A stretch of 64,000 bases of DNA from Spartobacteria bacterium (GTDB taxonomy: Bacteria > Verrucomicrobiota > Verrucomicrobiia > Chthoniobacterales > UBA10450). Shown piece by piece: positions 31,338 through 39,720 of this stretch. The first letter of the stretch is position 1. Each line of letters starts with the position of its first letter. The notes below the pieces were generated by a model, which was not told the origin of the DNA, made no database searches, and was given only the letters and a program-made list of their open reading frames with translations. The stretch is from positions 248,001-312,000 of the forward strand of contig PMSN01000025.1 of assembly GCA_003167555.1 (NCBI GenBank), in the 5' to 3' direction. The translations under genes and the position numbers were made by a program.

Positions 31338-33263
31338 TCACTTGTAGTTCCTTTGTGTCAGCTGGACTGTCTCGAAGACCAGCGGTTCGCGATGTAATTT
31401 CGGTGCGGCGACCGACCCGTTACCCTGGTATTCCCACGCGAAGACATCAGCGAAGTTTTCATCGTCGCGTAGCGCCTCGCCATCGGGCGTCTGATGTTCC
31501 TCGCGAAAATGTCCGCCGCAAGATTCGTCGCGGGTAAGGGCATCGGTGCACATGAGTTCGGCGAACTCCAGGAAATCGGCCACGCGGCCACCGCGCTCGA
31601 GCGATTGATTAAATTCCTCGCCGTCGCCTGGCACCCGGACATCGCGCCAAAATTCTTCCCGCAGCCCGGGAATGCGGCCGATCGCTTCGCGCAGTCCGGC
31701 GGCGTTGCGCGCCATTCCGCATTTGTCCCAGAGAAGGAGACCCAGCTCGCGATGAAACGAATCGACTGAGCGCTTTCCATTGATGGCGAGCAGCTTTTCT
31801 GTTCGCGCGCGAACTTCGCCTTCCGCTTTGCGGAACTCGGGATGATCCGGCGACGGCCGCTTGCCGATCTGGGGCGCCAGGTAAACGGGCAATGTGTAGG
31901 GGAGAACGAAGTAGCCATCGGCTAATCCTTGCATGAGCGCGCTCGCGCCGAGCCGGTTCGCGCCGTGATCGGAAAAATTTGCCTCACCGATCACATGCAA
32001 ACCCGGGACGTTGCTCATTAGATTGTAATCCACCCACAAGCCGCCCATCGTGTAATGCACGGCCGGATAGATTCGCATCGGGCGTTCGTAGGCATTTTCG
32101 CCGGTGATCTTTTCGTAAATGTGAAAAAGATTTCCGTAGCGTTCGTGGATTGTTTTTTCTCCCAGGCGGGCAATCGCATCGGCGAAGTCCAGGTAAACGC
32201 CGCGGCCGCTCTCGCCCACGCCGCGGCCTTCGTCGCAAACTTCCTTGGCGCTGCGGGAAGAAATATCGCGCGGCGCCAGGTTCCCGAAGCTGGGATATTT
32301 TCGCTCGAGATAATAATCGCGCTCGTCCTCGGGAATCTGTTTGGGCGGACGCTTGTCGCCCGGTTTTTTCGGAACCCAGACGCGTCCGTCATTACGAAGC
32401 GACTCCGACATCAACGTCAATTTCGATTGATGCGTGCCGCTGACCGGGATGCAGGTCGGATGAATTTGGGTGTAGCAAGGGTTGGCGAAGAGCGCGCCTT
32501 TTTTGTAGGCGCGATAGGTGGCGGTGACGTTGCAGCCGCGCGCGTTGGTCGAAAGATAAAAAACATTTCCGTAACCGCCAGTCGCGAGCACGACGGCGTC
32601 GCCCGCGTGCGCTTCGATTTTTCCGGTGACGAGACTGCGCGTGATGATGCCTTTGGCGTGGCCATCGACCAGCACGAGATCGAGCATTTCTGTTTGCGGA
32701 AACATCTCGACGGTTCCGGCCGCGATCTGCCGGCAAAGCGCCTGATACGCGCCGAGCAGAAGTTGCTGTCCAGTCTGGCCGCGCGCGTAAAACGTGCGGG
32801 AAACTTGGGCGCCGCCGAAGGAACGGTTCGCCAGCAGCCCGCCATATTCGCGCGCGAACGGCACGCCCTGCTCGACGCATTGATCTATGATCAGGTTACT
32901 GACTTCGGCGAGACGATAGACATTCGCTTCGCGCGCACGGAAGTCGCCGCCTTTGATCGTGTCGTAAAAGAGACGGAAAACGCTGTCGCCATCGTTCTGA
33001 TAATTTTTGGCGGCGTTGATTCCGCCCTGCGCGGCGATGCTATGCGCGCGGCGCGGGCTGTCCTGGTAACAGAAGCACTTCACGTTGTAGCCCAGTTCGC
33101 CCAGCGTCGCGGCCGCCGATCCGCCGGCCAGTCCGCTTCCCACCACGATGATTTCAAATTTCCGGCGATTGTTCGGGCTGACCAGGCGGGCGTGGTCCTT
33201 GTGCTGGGTCCACTTCTGCGCGAGCGGGCCCGAGGGGATTTTGGAATCGAGGCCGCCGATCAT
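31338..33263 (-). CDS. sdhA: Succinate dehydrogenase flavoprotein subunit
   Basis: Oxidises succinate using covalent FAD. The dinucleotide fold is [20 protein letters not shown]; the FAD-attachment His is in [32 protein letters not shown] and the substrate-site [15 protein letters not shown] follow. The ATG at 33263 overlaps the sdhC stop by four bases (ATGA) and gives 641 residues, normal for the type; the frame remains open to 33338 but that is inside sdhC. Order C-A-B is the usual one for cytochrome b558-type enzymes. Confidence 0.95.
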   Translation of the reverse strand: MIGGLDSKIPSGPLAQKWTQHKDHARLVSPNNRRKFEIIVVGSGLAGGSAAATLGELGYNVKCFCYQDSPRRAHSIAAQGGINAAKNYQNDGDSVFRLFYDTIKGGDFRAREANVYRLAEVSNLIIDQCVEQGVPFAREYGGLLANRSFGGAQVSRTFYARGQTGQQLLLGAYQALCRQIAAGTVEMFPQTEMLDLVLVDGHAKGIITRSLVTGKIEAHAGDAVVLATGGYGNVFYLSTNARGCNVTATYRAYKKGALFANPCYTQIHPTCIPVSGTHQSKLTLMSESLRNDGRVWVPKKPGDKRPPKQIPEDERDYYLERKYPSFGNLAPRDISSRSAKEVCDEGRGVGESGRGVYLDFADAIARLGEKTIHERYGNLFHIYEKITGENAYERPMRIYPAVHYTMGGLWVDYNLMSNVPGLHVIGEANFSDHGANRLGASALMQGLADGYFVLPYTLPVYLAPQIGKRPSPDHPEFRKAEGEVRARTEKLLAINGKRSVDSFHRELGLLLWDKCGMARNAAGLREAIGRIPGLREEFWRDVRVPGDGEEFNQSLERGGRVADFLEFAELMCTDALTRDESCGGHFREEHQTPDGEALRDDENFADVFAWEYQGNGSVAAPKLHREPLVFETVQLTQRNYK

Positions 33264-34024
33264 AACTGTTGCGCCGGCTTCACCAGATGGAGCAGCACGG
33301 CGACGGGAATCGAGGTGTATCCGATAAAAATGAGCCACGCGAAAACGCGGCCGGCCGTCGCGAGACGAGGCGTGAGTTTTTTGTCATTCAAGCCGAGGGA
33401 TTGAAAAAAGCTCGAGGTCCCGTGGCTGAGATGGAGGGCGAGCAGAAACATTCCCAGGATGTAAAAGCCGGAGACGAAAATATTCTGAAAGCCGTAGACC
33501 ATCATCGAATAAACGTCGTAGCGATTGAGCGGATCGGCCTTGAGCAAAAGGAAACGCGGATCGGTCACGCGCACGGTGAAATGGGCGAGGTGATAAAGGA
33601 TGAAGGCCAGGACGATGAGCCCACTCATCGCCATGTAACGTGAGGCAAACGTCGCCTTGATGTAGTCTTTCTTTTTATAGGACACGGGCCGGGCGCGCCG
33701 GTTTTCGATCGCCAGACTGATCGTGAAATAAATATGCAGCAGCACGTTTACGAGGAGAAAGGCGCGGATGACCCAAAGAAGCGGGCCCAGCTCGCGCAGA
33801 TGCTCGGCGTAGCCATTGACCCAATCCGGTCCGAGAAAAATCTGGAGGTTCCCGAGGAGATGTCCGACGACGAACAGGATGAGAACCACGCCGGTCGCGG
33901 CCACGATGAATTTCTTGCCGATGGATGAACGACAAAATGAAGAAAACGCGGTCACAGGCTTGAGGTTCCAGCCCTCGGCCGCTGGATAGCTGAGATTAGA
34001 AGTCGACCTAGTGCTGTCAAGCAT
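33260..34024 (-). CDS. sdhC: Succinate dehydrogenase cytochrome b558 subunit
   Basis: A 254-residue membrane anchor. The family motif [20 protein letters not shown] is followed by [50 protein letters not shown] and [18 protein letters not shown]: five membrane helices with His ligands for two haems. One polypeptide replaces SdhC+SdhD of the E. coli enzyme. The ATG at 34024 sits against a GCCGGG/CCCGGC hairpin, and a GTG at 33955 ([15 protein letters not shown]) would give a more usual N-terminus. Confidence 0.92.
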   Translation of the reverse strand: MLDSTRSTSNLSYPAAEGWNLKPVTAFSSFCRSSIGKKFIVAATGVVLILFVVGHLLGNLQIFLGPDWVNGYAEHLRELGPLLWVIRAFLLVNVLLHIYFTISLAIENRRARPVSYKKKDYIKATFASRYMAMSGLIVLAFILYHLAHFTVRVTDPRFLLLKADPLNRYDVYSMMVYGFQNIFVSGFYILGMFLLALHLSHGTSSFFQSLGLNDKKLTPRLATAGRVFAWLIFIGYTSIPVAVLLHLVKPAQQL

Positions 34025-34101
34025 GCCGGGCGGGTGAAGTCCCGGCAGACGATGTTTGACCTGAGATTTTCAGGCGATAGGATTCCCCGTTTGCGAAACC
34101 C

Positions 34102-34130
34102 TTGACGCAAATGCATCGCACGAAGAATCA
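34102..34130 (+). promoter_or_regulatory. Possible promoter for the glycan locus plus-strand pair
   Basis: TTGACG at 34102-34107 and GAATCA at 34125-34130 are 17 bases apart, with the coding start 24 bases downstream. The -10 is weak. The divergent sdhC starts 78 bases away on the other side. Confidence 0.3.
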
Positions 34131-34153
34131 TTGTTCGCCCCAGGACATCAATT

Positions 34154-35932
34154 GTGACTGGGAAATCATCTCAACCTGCGCTTCTGACCGGGCGTTCCGT
34201 CTTCCTGCGTGCATTAATTTTGTGCGCTTCGGCTCTTCCGGTTCTCTTCCTGGTCTTGCTCGTGCATAGATACGCGGTTCCGATTCCAGCGCTCGACGAT
34301 TGGGAAATGGCCCCCTTGATTGCCAAGGCTCACACTGGCGGGTTGAGCTTCTCCGACATCTTCCTCCAGCAACAGGAGTCGCGGACTCTTTTTCCGAAGC
34401 TCATCTTCATCCTCTTCGCGCTCGGTCGTTATTGGGATCCGCGTGTGGAGATGATGTTCTCGATCCTGATTTGTTCTCTGACCGCCTTGGGAATTTACCT
34501 GCTGCTGCGGAAATCGGCGTTGTCCGCGATCGCGACGGGCGTTGCTCTCTTCCTCGCTGCCCTGCTGATCTTTTCGCCCGTGCAACAGGAGTTATGGCTG
34601 CTGGCTTCGGGCTTTCCGTCGTTCGTCCCGGCGCTTTGCATCGTCTGGGGACTCGTCGTGATCCGGACGAATCTTTCCATCCGGTTGAAATTCCTTCTCT
34701 GTCTGGCTCTGGCGATTTTCAGCTCTTTCACGTTGGCGAATGGCTTGCTCGCCTGGGGATTGACCTTCCCGGTTTTGTTTCTCACGCAACGACCGCAGGC
34801 GTGGAAACGGTGGCTGGCTGCATGGGCAGTGATGTGCGCGGCGTGCGCGGCGCTCTACTTCTGGGATTACACCAAACCGCATGACCTGCCGCCCTTCGCG
34901 CCGCCCCACTCGCCCCTTGCGTACTTCCAATATCTTTTTCTCTTCCTCGGTTCCGGGCTGGCCCGGTCTGGGACCGAGAACCCGCTCATGGCTTCGACCC
35001 TAGTCGGCGCGGTTCTGCTGCTCCTTTATTTGAGCGCGCTGGCCTATGCGTTTTTTCGAAGAGGCGATCGAGAAGATCGAAGCTCGGTTTTTCCCTGGCT
35101 CGCGTTGGGTTTCTATTCGATCGGCAGCGGTTGTCTCGCCGCGCTCGGCCGGATTGAATGGGGTGTGGCCCAGGCGCTCGAATCGCGGTACGTGGCCTTT
35201 TCGCTTTACCTCGTCGTGGCGGTGATCGCTCTCGTCGCGATTGCAGCGGGAGAAATCTGGAAATCAACCGGCCGATCTGGCGCCCGCCTGGGATTATTCA
35301 CGGCTGTTGTTTTCCTCGGGGCGACTTATTTGACGCTGGATTTTCTCTGTGCCGCGGCCTCCGTTCCGCTCTTTCGATTGCGCTCGGCCGCGGGCCGCCT
35401 CGGGCATGGAGCTGTTTTGTTCGGCCAGGTGCTCGATACTTCGGAAGTCATCCGGAATGTAAACTACCCGCGTGCGCATTTTGTCTTGCAAAACGCGGAC
35501 CGGCTCGATCGCTTGCACCTGCTGCGAACACCTCTGATTCGCACGAGAGAGATCAACGCTCTTCGGCACACAGATGCGGACGATACGACGGCCGCGGGCT
35601 GGTTCGATGGCCTGACCACATCGAGCGAAAGTCTGGTCACGGCATGGGGCTGGGCGGCGTTGACAGGGAAAGGAAGATCGTCGGATTGCGTGGTGCTCGC
35701 CTATGGAAATGAAAGGGGAGAATGGATCGCGTTCGCGTTGTCGAACTCAATCGAAAGCCGGCCGGACGTTGTAGGTCTTCTAAAAGACCCGGAGCTGCTG
35801 TGGAGCGGATGGCGCGCCTCGTTTCCGCGCAATACCGTTCCGAGCGGCGCGCGGATTTCGGCGTGGGCCGTCGACGCGAAGGACGAGAAGCTCTACCGTT
35901 TAAAGGAGAGCAGCCCGCAGCCGAAGCTGTGA
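34154..35932 (+). CDS. Polytopic membrane protein, probable GT-C glycosyltransferase (paralogue 1 of 4)
   Basis: 592 residues. TM1 (about 18-40) is followed by an outside loop with PIPALDDWEMAPLIAKAHTG and DIFLQQQESRTLFPKL, then about ten more membrane helices and a soluble C-terminal domain of about 110 residues. The acidic pair in the first loop (DDW) is where GT-C enzymes keep their catalytic acid. The same loop pattern (D-[DEQ]-[WF], D-L/I-F-x-Q-x-[NE]-E-[SH]-R) occurs in three more proteins at 47-53 kb. The C-terminal domain (AWGWAALTGKGRSSDCVVLA ... RPDVVGLL ... SGARISAWAVDAKD) is a GWA-type beta-sandwich. Lipid-linked sugar donor is presumed. The stop overlaps the next start by four bases. 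Confidence 0.65.
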   Translation: MTGKSSQPALLTGRSVFLRALILCASALPVLFLVLLVHRYAVPIPALDDWEMAPLIAKAHTGGLSFSDIFLQQQESRTLFPKLIFILFALGRYWDPRVEMMFSILICSLTALGIYLLLRKSALSAIATGVALFLAALLIFSPVQQELWLLASGFPSFVPALCIVWGLVVIRTNLSIRLKFLLCLALAIFSSFTLANGLLAWGLTFPVLFLTQRPQAWKRWLAAWAVMCAACAALYFWDYTKPHDLPPFAPPHSPLAYFQYLFLFLGSGLARSGTENPLMASTLVGAVLLLLYLSALAYAFFRRGDREDRSSVFPWLALGFYSIGSGCLAALGRIEWGVAQALESRYVAFSLYLVVAVIALVAIAAGEIWKSTGRSGARLGLFTAVVFLGATYLTLDFLCAAASVPLFRLRSAAGRLGHGAVLFGQVLDTSEVIRNVNYPRAHFVLQNADRLDRLHLLRTPLIRTREINALRHTDADDTTAAGWFDGLTTSSESLVTAWGWAALTGKGRSSDCVVLAYGNERGEWIAFALSNSIESRPDVVGLLKDPELLWSGWRASFPRNTVPSGARISAWAVDAKDEKLYRLKESSPQPKL

Positions 35933-37737
35933 ATTCGCCCGACTCGGAGGCCGATGTTCTGGACGTGTGGAGCGAAACGTTTCCGGCTTTTTGTGCTGAG
36001 TGCAGGTTGACCCTTCCGGAAGCATCGGCGGCTGAAGCGGCGACGAGTGAGGCCGGCGCCGCGCGTTTCGTTCTCGCTCTTCTGCGCGAAAGCCGATGGC
36101 TTCGTTGGCGTTTTCCAACTGCGCTTTCTTCCGGCGAGAAAGGCAAGTTCTGCCGATGGCTCTGCCGGCGGGGTGCGCGAAAATTCAATCTTTCCGAGCA
36201 GGCACTCAAGAAAATCCGCGGCGCGTTCCGGCATCGCCCCGGCAAACACATCCGCGACATTTATCTGCGCGACACGGCCCTCCAGCGCTTTGCCCCGCTC
36301 GGTCTTGTTCCCTTGGGTCAACGAAACTTTTTTGGCTGGCTCACGAGTTACGGTCGAGCGGATCAGGGGGCGCGCGACGAAGAAATTCTCTGGTTCCTCT
36401 ACGAATCCACCGAAGAATTGGAGAACGGTTTTGCTCTGAGCTATCTCGTCAACCCGGAGTGGCAAAAAGAATTTCCGCTGGCGCTCACTCCGCGCAGTTG
36501 GAAAGCGTTCCGCCGATCGCTCGCAGAGCGATATTCAAATTTTTTCCGCCGGAAATCACTGGGTCGCTTTCCGCAACTCCTTCCGCAACCCGAGCAGGCT
36601 TTTCTGGAACGCTCCGTTGCGAGACACGAGAAAACCCGCGGCCTGGAGGGCGTCAATATCCTTAGCCATTTTTGTTATCCATCGGGGATTCAACAGGCGG
36701 CGTTTTTCGCGAAGGCGGCGCTCGAGCGTTGCGGCGTGCGGACATCCTGCCGCGACGTGCCGGTGCCGATCAAGACCGAGCTGCTCGATCGCGCGGACTG
36801 GCTCGGGCTCGAGATTTATCCCATCACCATAATCAACGTGGCGCCGACGCCATATTTCGCCTCGGTCTACGAACACAGCGGACTGGCCCGGCGCGAGAAT
36901 GTTTACCGCATCGCCTATTGGAATTGGGAACTGGAATCGATCCCGGCAGAATGGGTCGAACTCGCTCCGTTGCTCGATGAGATCTGGTCGCCGACGGAAT
37001 TTGTCGCACAAGCGATGCGTTCGCGGATGCCGTTGCCGGTTTTCAATATCGAACCGGGCGTCGAGATCGGCCAAATCGAATCGGTTCCAAGAGAGTCTCT
37101 CGGTGTCCCCAATGACCATTACGTTTTCCTTTTCATGTTCGACATGTACAGCGAGATCGAACGCAAGAATCCGTTGGCGATCATTCGCGCTTTTCGCGCT
37201 GCGTTTTCGCCGCGGGAAAAAGCGACGCTTGTCATCAAGACGAGCCGCGGAAAGGCCGATCGCGAGGGGCTCGAGCGCTTGCAGAAAGGGGCGCGCGACA
37301 GCGGCGTCATCCTGATCGATCAAGTTGTCTCTCGCGCGAAGGCCTACGGTTTTCTCGAGATGTGCGATTGCTTTGTCTCGCTTCATCGCTCGGAAGGTTT
37401 CGGGCTTGGATTGGCGGAAGCAATGCTTCTCGGGAAGCCGGCCATCGCCACAAATTACTCCGGCAACCTTTCGTTCATGAATGCCGGGAACAGTCTGTTG
37501 GTTGACTATCAGCTCACCGAGATTGCGCAGAGCGGGCCGATCTACGCGAAAGGAAGCTTTTGGGCGGAACCTTCCGAGGCGCATGCGGTCGAACGCATGC
37601 GTGAGGTGTTTTCAGATCGTGACAAGGCGGCTTCGTTGGGGGCCCGCGCAAGAACCGGGCTGAGGGAAAAGCTTTCCCTGAAGACGGCGGGGGATCGAAT
37701 GTTGAAACATCTTCGGGAAATCCAAGCGGCGCGTTGA
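35929..37737 (+). CDS. Glycosyltransferase family 4 (GT-B)
   Basis: 602 residues from the GTG at 35929, which overlaps the upstream stop (GTGA); a frame back to 35722 lies inside the preceding gene and is rejected. About 230 N-terminal residues form a helical region of unknown role (RDEEILWFLYESTEELENGF). The GT-B body begins near NILSHFCYPSGIQQAAFFAK, with RIAYWNWELESIPAEW, FMFDMYSEIERKNPLAIIRA and the donor-site HRSEGFGLGLAEAMLLGKPA followed by IATNYSGNLSFM (E-x7-E). Similar in donor domain to the protein at 42145-44394. Cytoplasmic enzyme, sugar unknown. Confidence 0.88.
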   Translation: MNSPDSEADVLDVWSETFPAFCAECRLTLPEASAAEAATSEAGAARFVLALLRESRWLRWRFPTALSSGEKGKFCRWLCRRGARKFNLSEQALKKIRGAFRHRPGKHIRDIYLRDTALQRFAPLGLVPLGQRNFFGWLTSYGRADQGARDEEILWFLYESTEELENGFALSYLVNPEWQKEFPLALTPRSWKAFRRSLAERYSNFFRRKSLGRFPQLLPQPEQAFLERSVARHEKTRGLEGVNILSHFCYPSGIQQAAFFAKAALERCGVRTSCRDVPVPIKTELLDRADWLGLEIYPITIINVAPTPYFASVYEHSGLARRENVYRIAYWNWELESIPAEWVELAPLLDEIWSPTEFVAQAMRSRMPLPVFNIEPGVEIGQIESVPRESLGVPNDHYVFLFMFDMYSEIERKNPLAIIRAFRAAFSPREKATLVIKTSRGKADREGLERLQKGARDSGVILIDQVVSRAKAYGFLEMCDCFVSLHRSEGFGLGLAEAMLLGKPAIATNYSGNLSFMNAGNSLLVDYQLTEIAQSGPIYAKGSFWAEPSEAHAVERMREVFSDRDKAASLGARARTGLREKLSLKTAGDRMLKHLREIQAAR

Positions 37738-37752
37738 ACGACGTTGGTTAAC

Positions 37753-39720
37753 TCAGACTTTCGGTCGAAACGCTATCGTCTGAAGGGAGACAACTTTCCG
37801 GAAAGGAAAATCGTCGTAGGGCCGCCCGCCGCGCCAGTGGTGATGACCTTGTGGCGAAAGATAAAACGTTTCGAGGTCGTTTCTAAGCCGCTCGAGCAAT
37901 TCTTCGAGGGCAGTATCTGAGCTCGGGCGATTTTCCAGTTGAGCTTGTTGCTCGAGAATGTGACGAGCGGTCGTGAGGTCGTACTCCTGGGCGACCCCTT
38001 GCAGGACCAAATCGAAACAATGAACGGACGCGCCGCCCGGAGCGAGAAACTCAGCGATGGCGCGAAAGCAATTTGCCGCGGCTTCGATCGACAGGTGCTC
38101 CAGGACGGAGACGGACAATATCGCGTCGAACGAGGAGGGAGGGAACGTCTGCATTTGAGGTTCGAAATACCCGCGCACGATTTTCACGTTCGGAAATAAT
38201 TCGACGTATCTTTCGTAGTCCGTCGGCCCGTTCCCAAAGCCATCATAGGGATCGACCAGGGTGGTGGTGTAACCCAACTCACTCAAAAATCCGCTGACGA
38301 TCGGTTCCCCGCCGCCGATTTCGAGCAGGCGCGCAGGTGGCGGGACCAAACGAAGGAGCGTCTTCACCGCCCAAGGGCGCTGCACATTTTTCAGGTCGCC
38401 ATCCGTTGGGGCGATCTCAGGGAGGAGATCCACGCTTTCGCAATAATCGCGCACCGTGGCGTAGCTCGTCTTGGAAGCCGGCGCCGCCCTCGCAAACCTT
38501 GCCACGATCCGCGCGGCGTCGTCGGGATAACTAAGAACCGCAGGGATGGCGTAATAGGCTTTTTGCTGGGCCTCGCGGATCTGTCGGTAAAAGCGATCGA
38601 GCGTTACGGTATTTTTTTTCCAATCGAAATGTGTCCTACGAAAATCCAACGCCCCCGCGCCGAGCCGCTCTCTCAGGTGTTGGTCGCCGCGCAGCGTTTG
38701 CACCGCCTCCACGATGTTGAGCGCATCGACCTTCGGAAGCACCCAGGCCTCTTCGCCATGGCGAACGAAGCGTCCAATGTTTGTCTCCGGGACAATCACC
38801 GGCCGGCCCATGGCAAAGAACTCTGGAAGTTTTCCGGGCAATCGATATTCATTAAACGGATTGTCCGCCCCCGGCTGGATGAGAACATCGGCGAGGCTGA
38901 GCACGCGAGCGATCTCCTTGTATTCCACGTAACCGAGGTCGATGGAAATTCTGCGCGCCCATTCTTCATCCGGGCCGAGGAATGGGCAGAAGTCACGGCC
39001 GGTGCGCACCAAGGTGGCGGGTGTACCTTCTCGATCCAGAATGGCGGCGGCAAGATAAAGGCTGCGCACGTCGCGCGCATTGGCTGAATGGACATTGCCG
39101 GTGTAGCAAAGGACCACGCTGTTGGCCTCGATGCCGAGCCGATCGAGATAATCATTGTCGCGCGGCCGCGGGAAAAAAATCTCTTCGTCCGCGCCCGGCC
39201 AGAGAACGAGTTTGGGAATCTCGAGGGGCACAAATCGATCGAGCCGATCCATGATCATGGTGACGCCAGCCGCGGAAGCGATAAAGCCGCGATACTTGCG
39301 CGGGTGGGAAAGGTTCGGAGGAATTTCGACGGAATGGGAACGCGCCAATTCTTCGAAGGAAGCGCCCAGGTTTACCTCGAGAATGAGTTCCTCATTGTCT
39401 TCGAGATGAACAAAGAGCGCGAACGCGCAAAAGCCCGCGAGCTTCTCGCAGAAAAGGCGCACATTTTCCCGGGGCGTCCACGCGTGCACGACATCGGGCG
39501 CGCGTCCATTTTCAAAAACACGGGCCCAGTCCCCATCGACTTCGGCAAAGCGGCGGACGGAATAATTTTGTTCGCCTAACGACGCGCCGCTGTCTTCGCC
39601 TTCCGGGATCGCCACCGCTGTCGCATGCCCGATTGCAGCGAGCTGGTTCGCGAAATTGTGCACGTGCACGGCGCTGTTCGCGCGGAAGTCGTGGTAAAGA
39701 ACGAAGAGAATATTACTCAT
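37753..39720 (-). CDS. Bifunctional glycosyltransferase (GT4) - SAM methyltransferase
   Basis: 655 residues from the ATG at 39720, which overlaps the previous stop by 8 bases; a longer frame to 39936 lies inside the upstream gene. The N-terminal part (1 to about 390) is GT-B: MSNILFVLYHDFRANSAVHV, ARPDN-type donor region SLADVLIQPGADNPFNEYRL, PGKLPEFFAMGRPVIVPETN. The C-terminal part (about 430-655) is a class I methyltransferase: PPARLLEIGGGEPIVSGFLS, LVDPYDGFGN and SFDAILSVSVLEHLSIEAAA. It may add a sugar and then O-methylate it to cap a chain. The C-terminus meets the convergent GT4 gene after 15 bases. Confidence 0.88.
   Translation of the reverse strand: MSNILFVLYHDFRANSAVHVHNFANQLAAIGHATAVAIPEGEDSGASLGEQNYSVRRFAEVDGDWARVFENGRAPDVVHAWTPRENVRLFCEKLAGFCAFALFVHLEDNEELILEVNLGASFEELARSHSVEIPPNLSHPRKYRGFIASAAGVTMIMDRLDRFVPLEIPKLVLWPGADEEIFFPRPRDNDYLDRLGIEANSVVLCYTGNVHSANARDVRSLYLAAAILDREGTPATLVRTGRDFCPFLGPDEEWARRISIDLGYVEYKEIARVLSLADVLIQPGADNPFNEYRLPGKLPEFFAMGRPVIVPETNIGRFVRHGEEAWVLPKVDALNIVEAVQTLRGDQHLRERLGAGALDFRRTHFDWKKNTVTLDRFYRQIREAQQKAYYAIPAVLSYPDDAARIVARFARAAPASKTSYATVRDYCESVDLLPEIAPTDGDLKNVQRPWAVKTLLRLVPPPARLLEIGGGEPIVSGFLSELGYTTTLVDPYDGFGNGPTDYERYVELFPNVKIVRGYFEPQMQTFPPSSFDAILSVSVLEHLSIEAAANCFRAIAEFLAPGGASVHCFDLVLQGVAQEYDLTTARHILEQQAQLENRPSSDTALEELLERLRNDLETFYLSPQGHHHWRGGRPYDDFPFRKVVSLQTIAFRPKV

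Noticed and set aside
32055-33404. Open reading frame of 449 codons on the plus strand
   Set aside because: Antisense to sdhA and sdhC.
35722-35928. 69-codon extension of the GT4 protein
   Set aside because: Entirely inside the coding region of the preceding membrane-protein gene; the GTG at 35929 overlapping its stop is the natural start.
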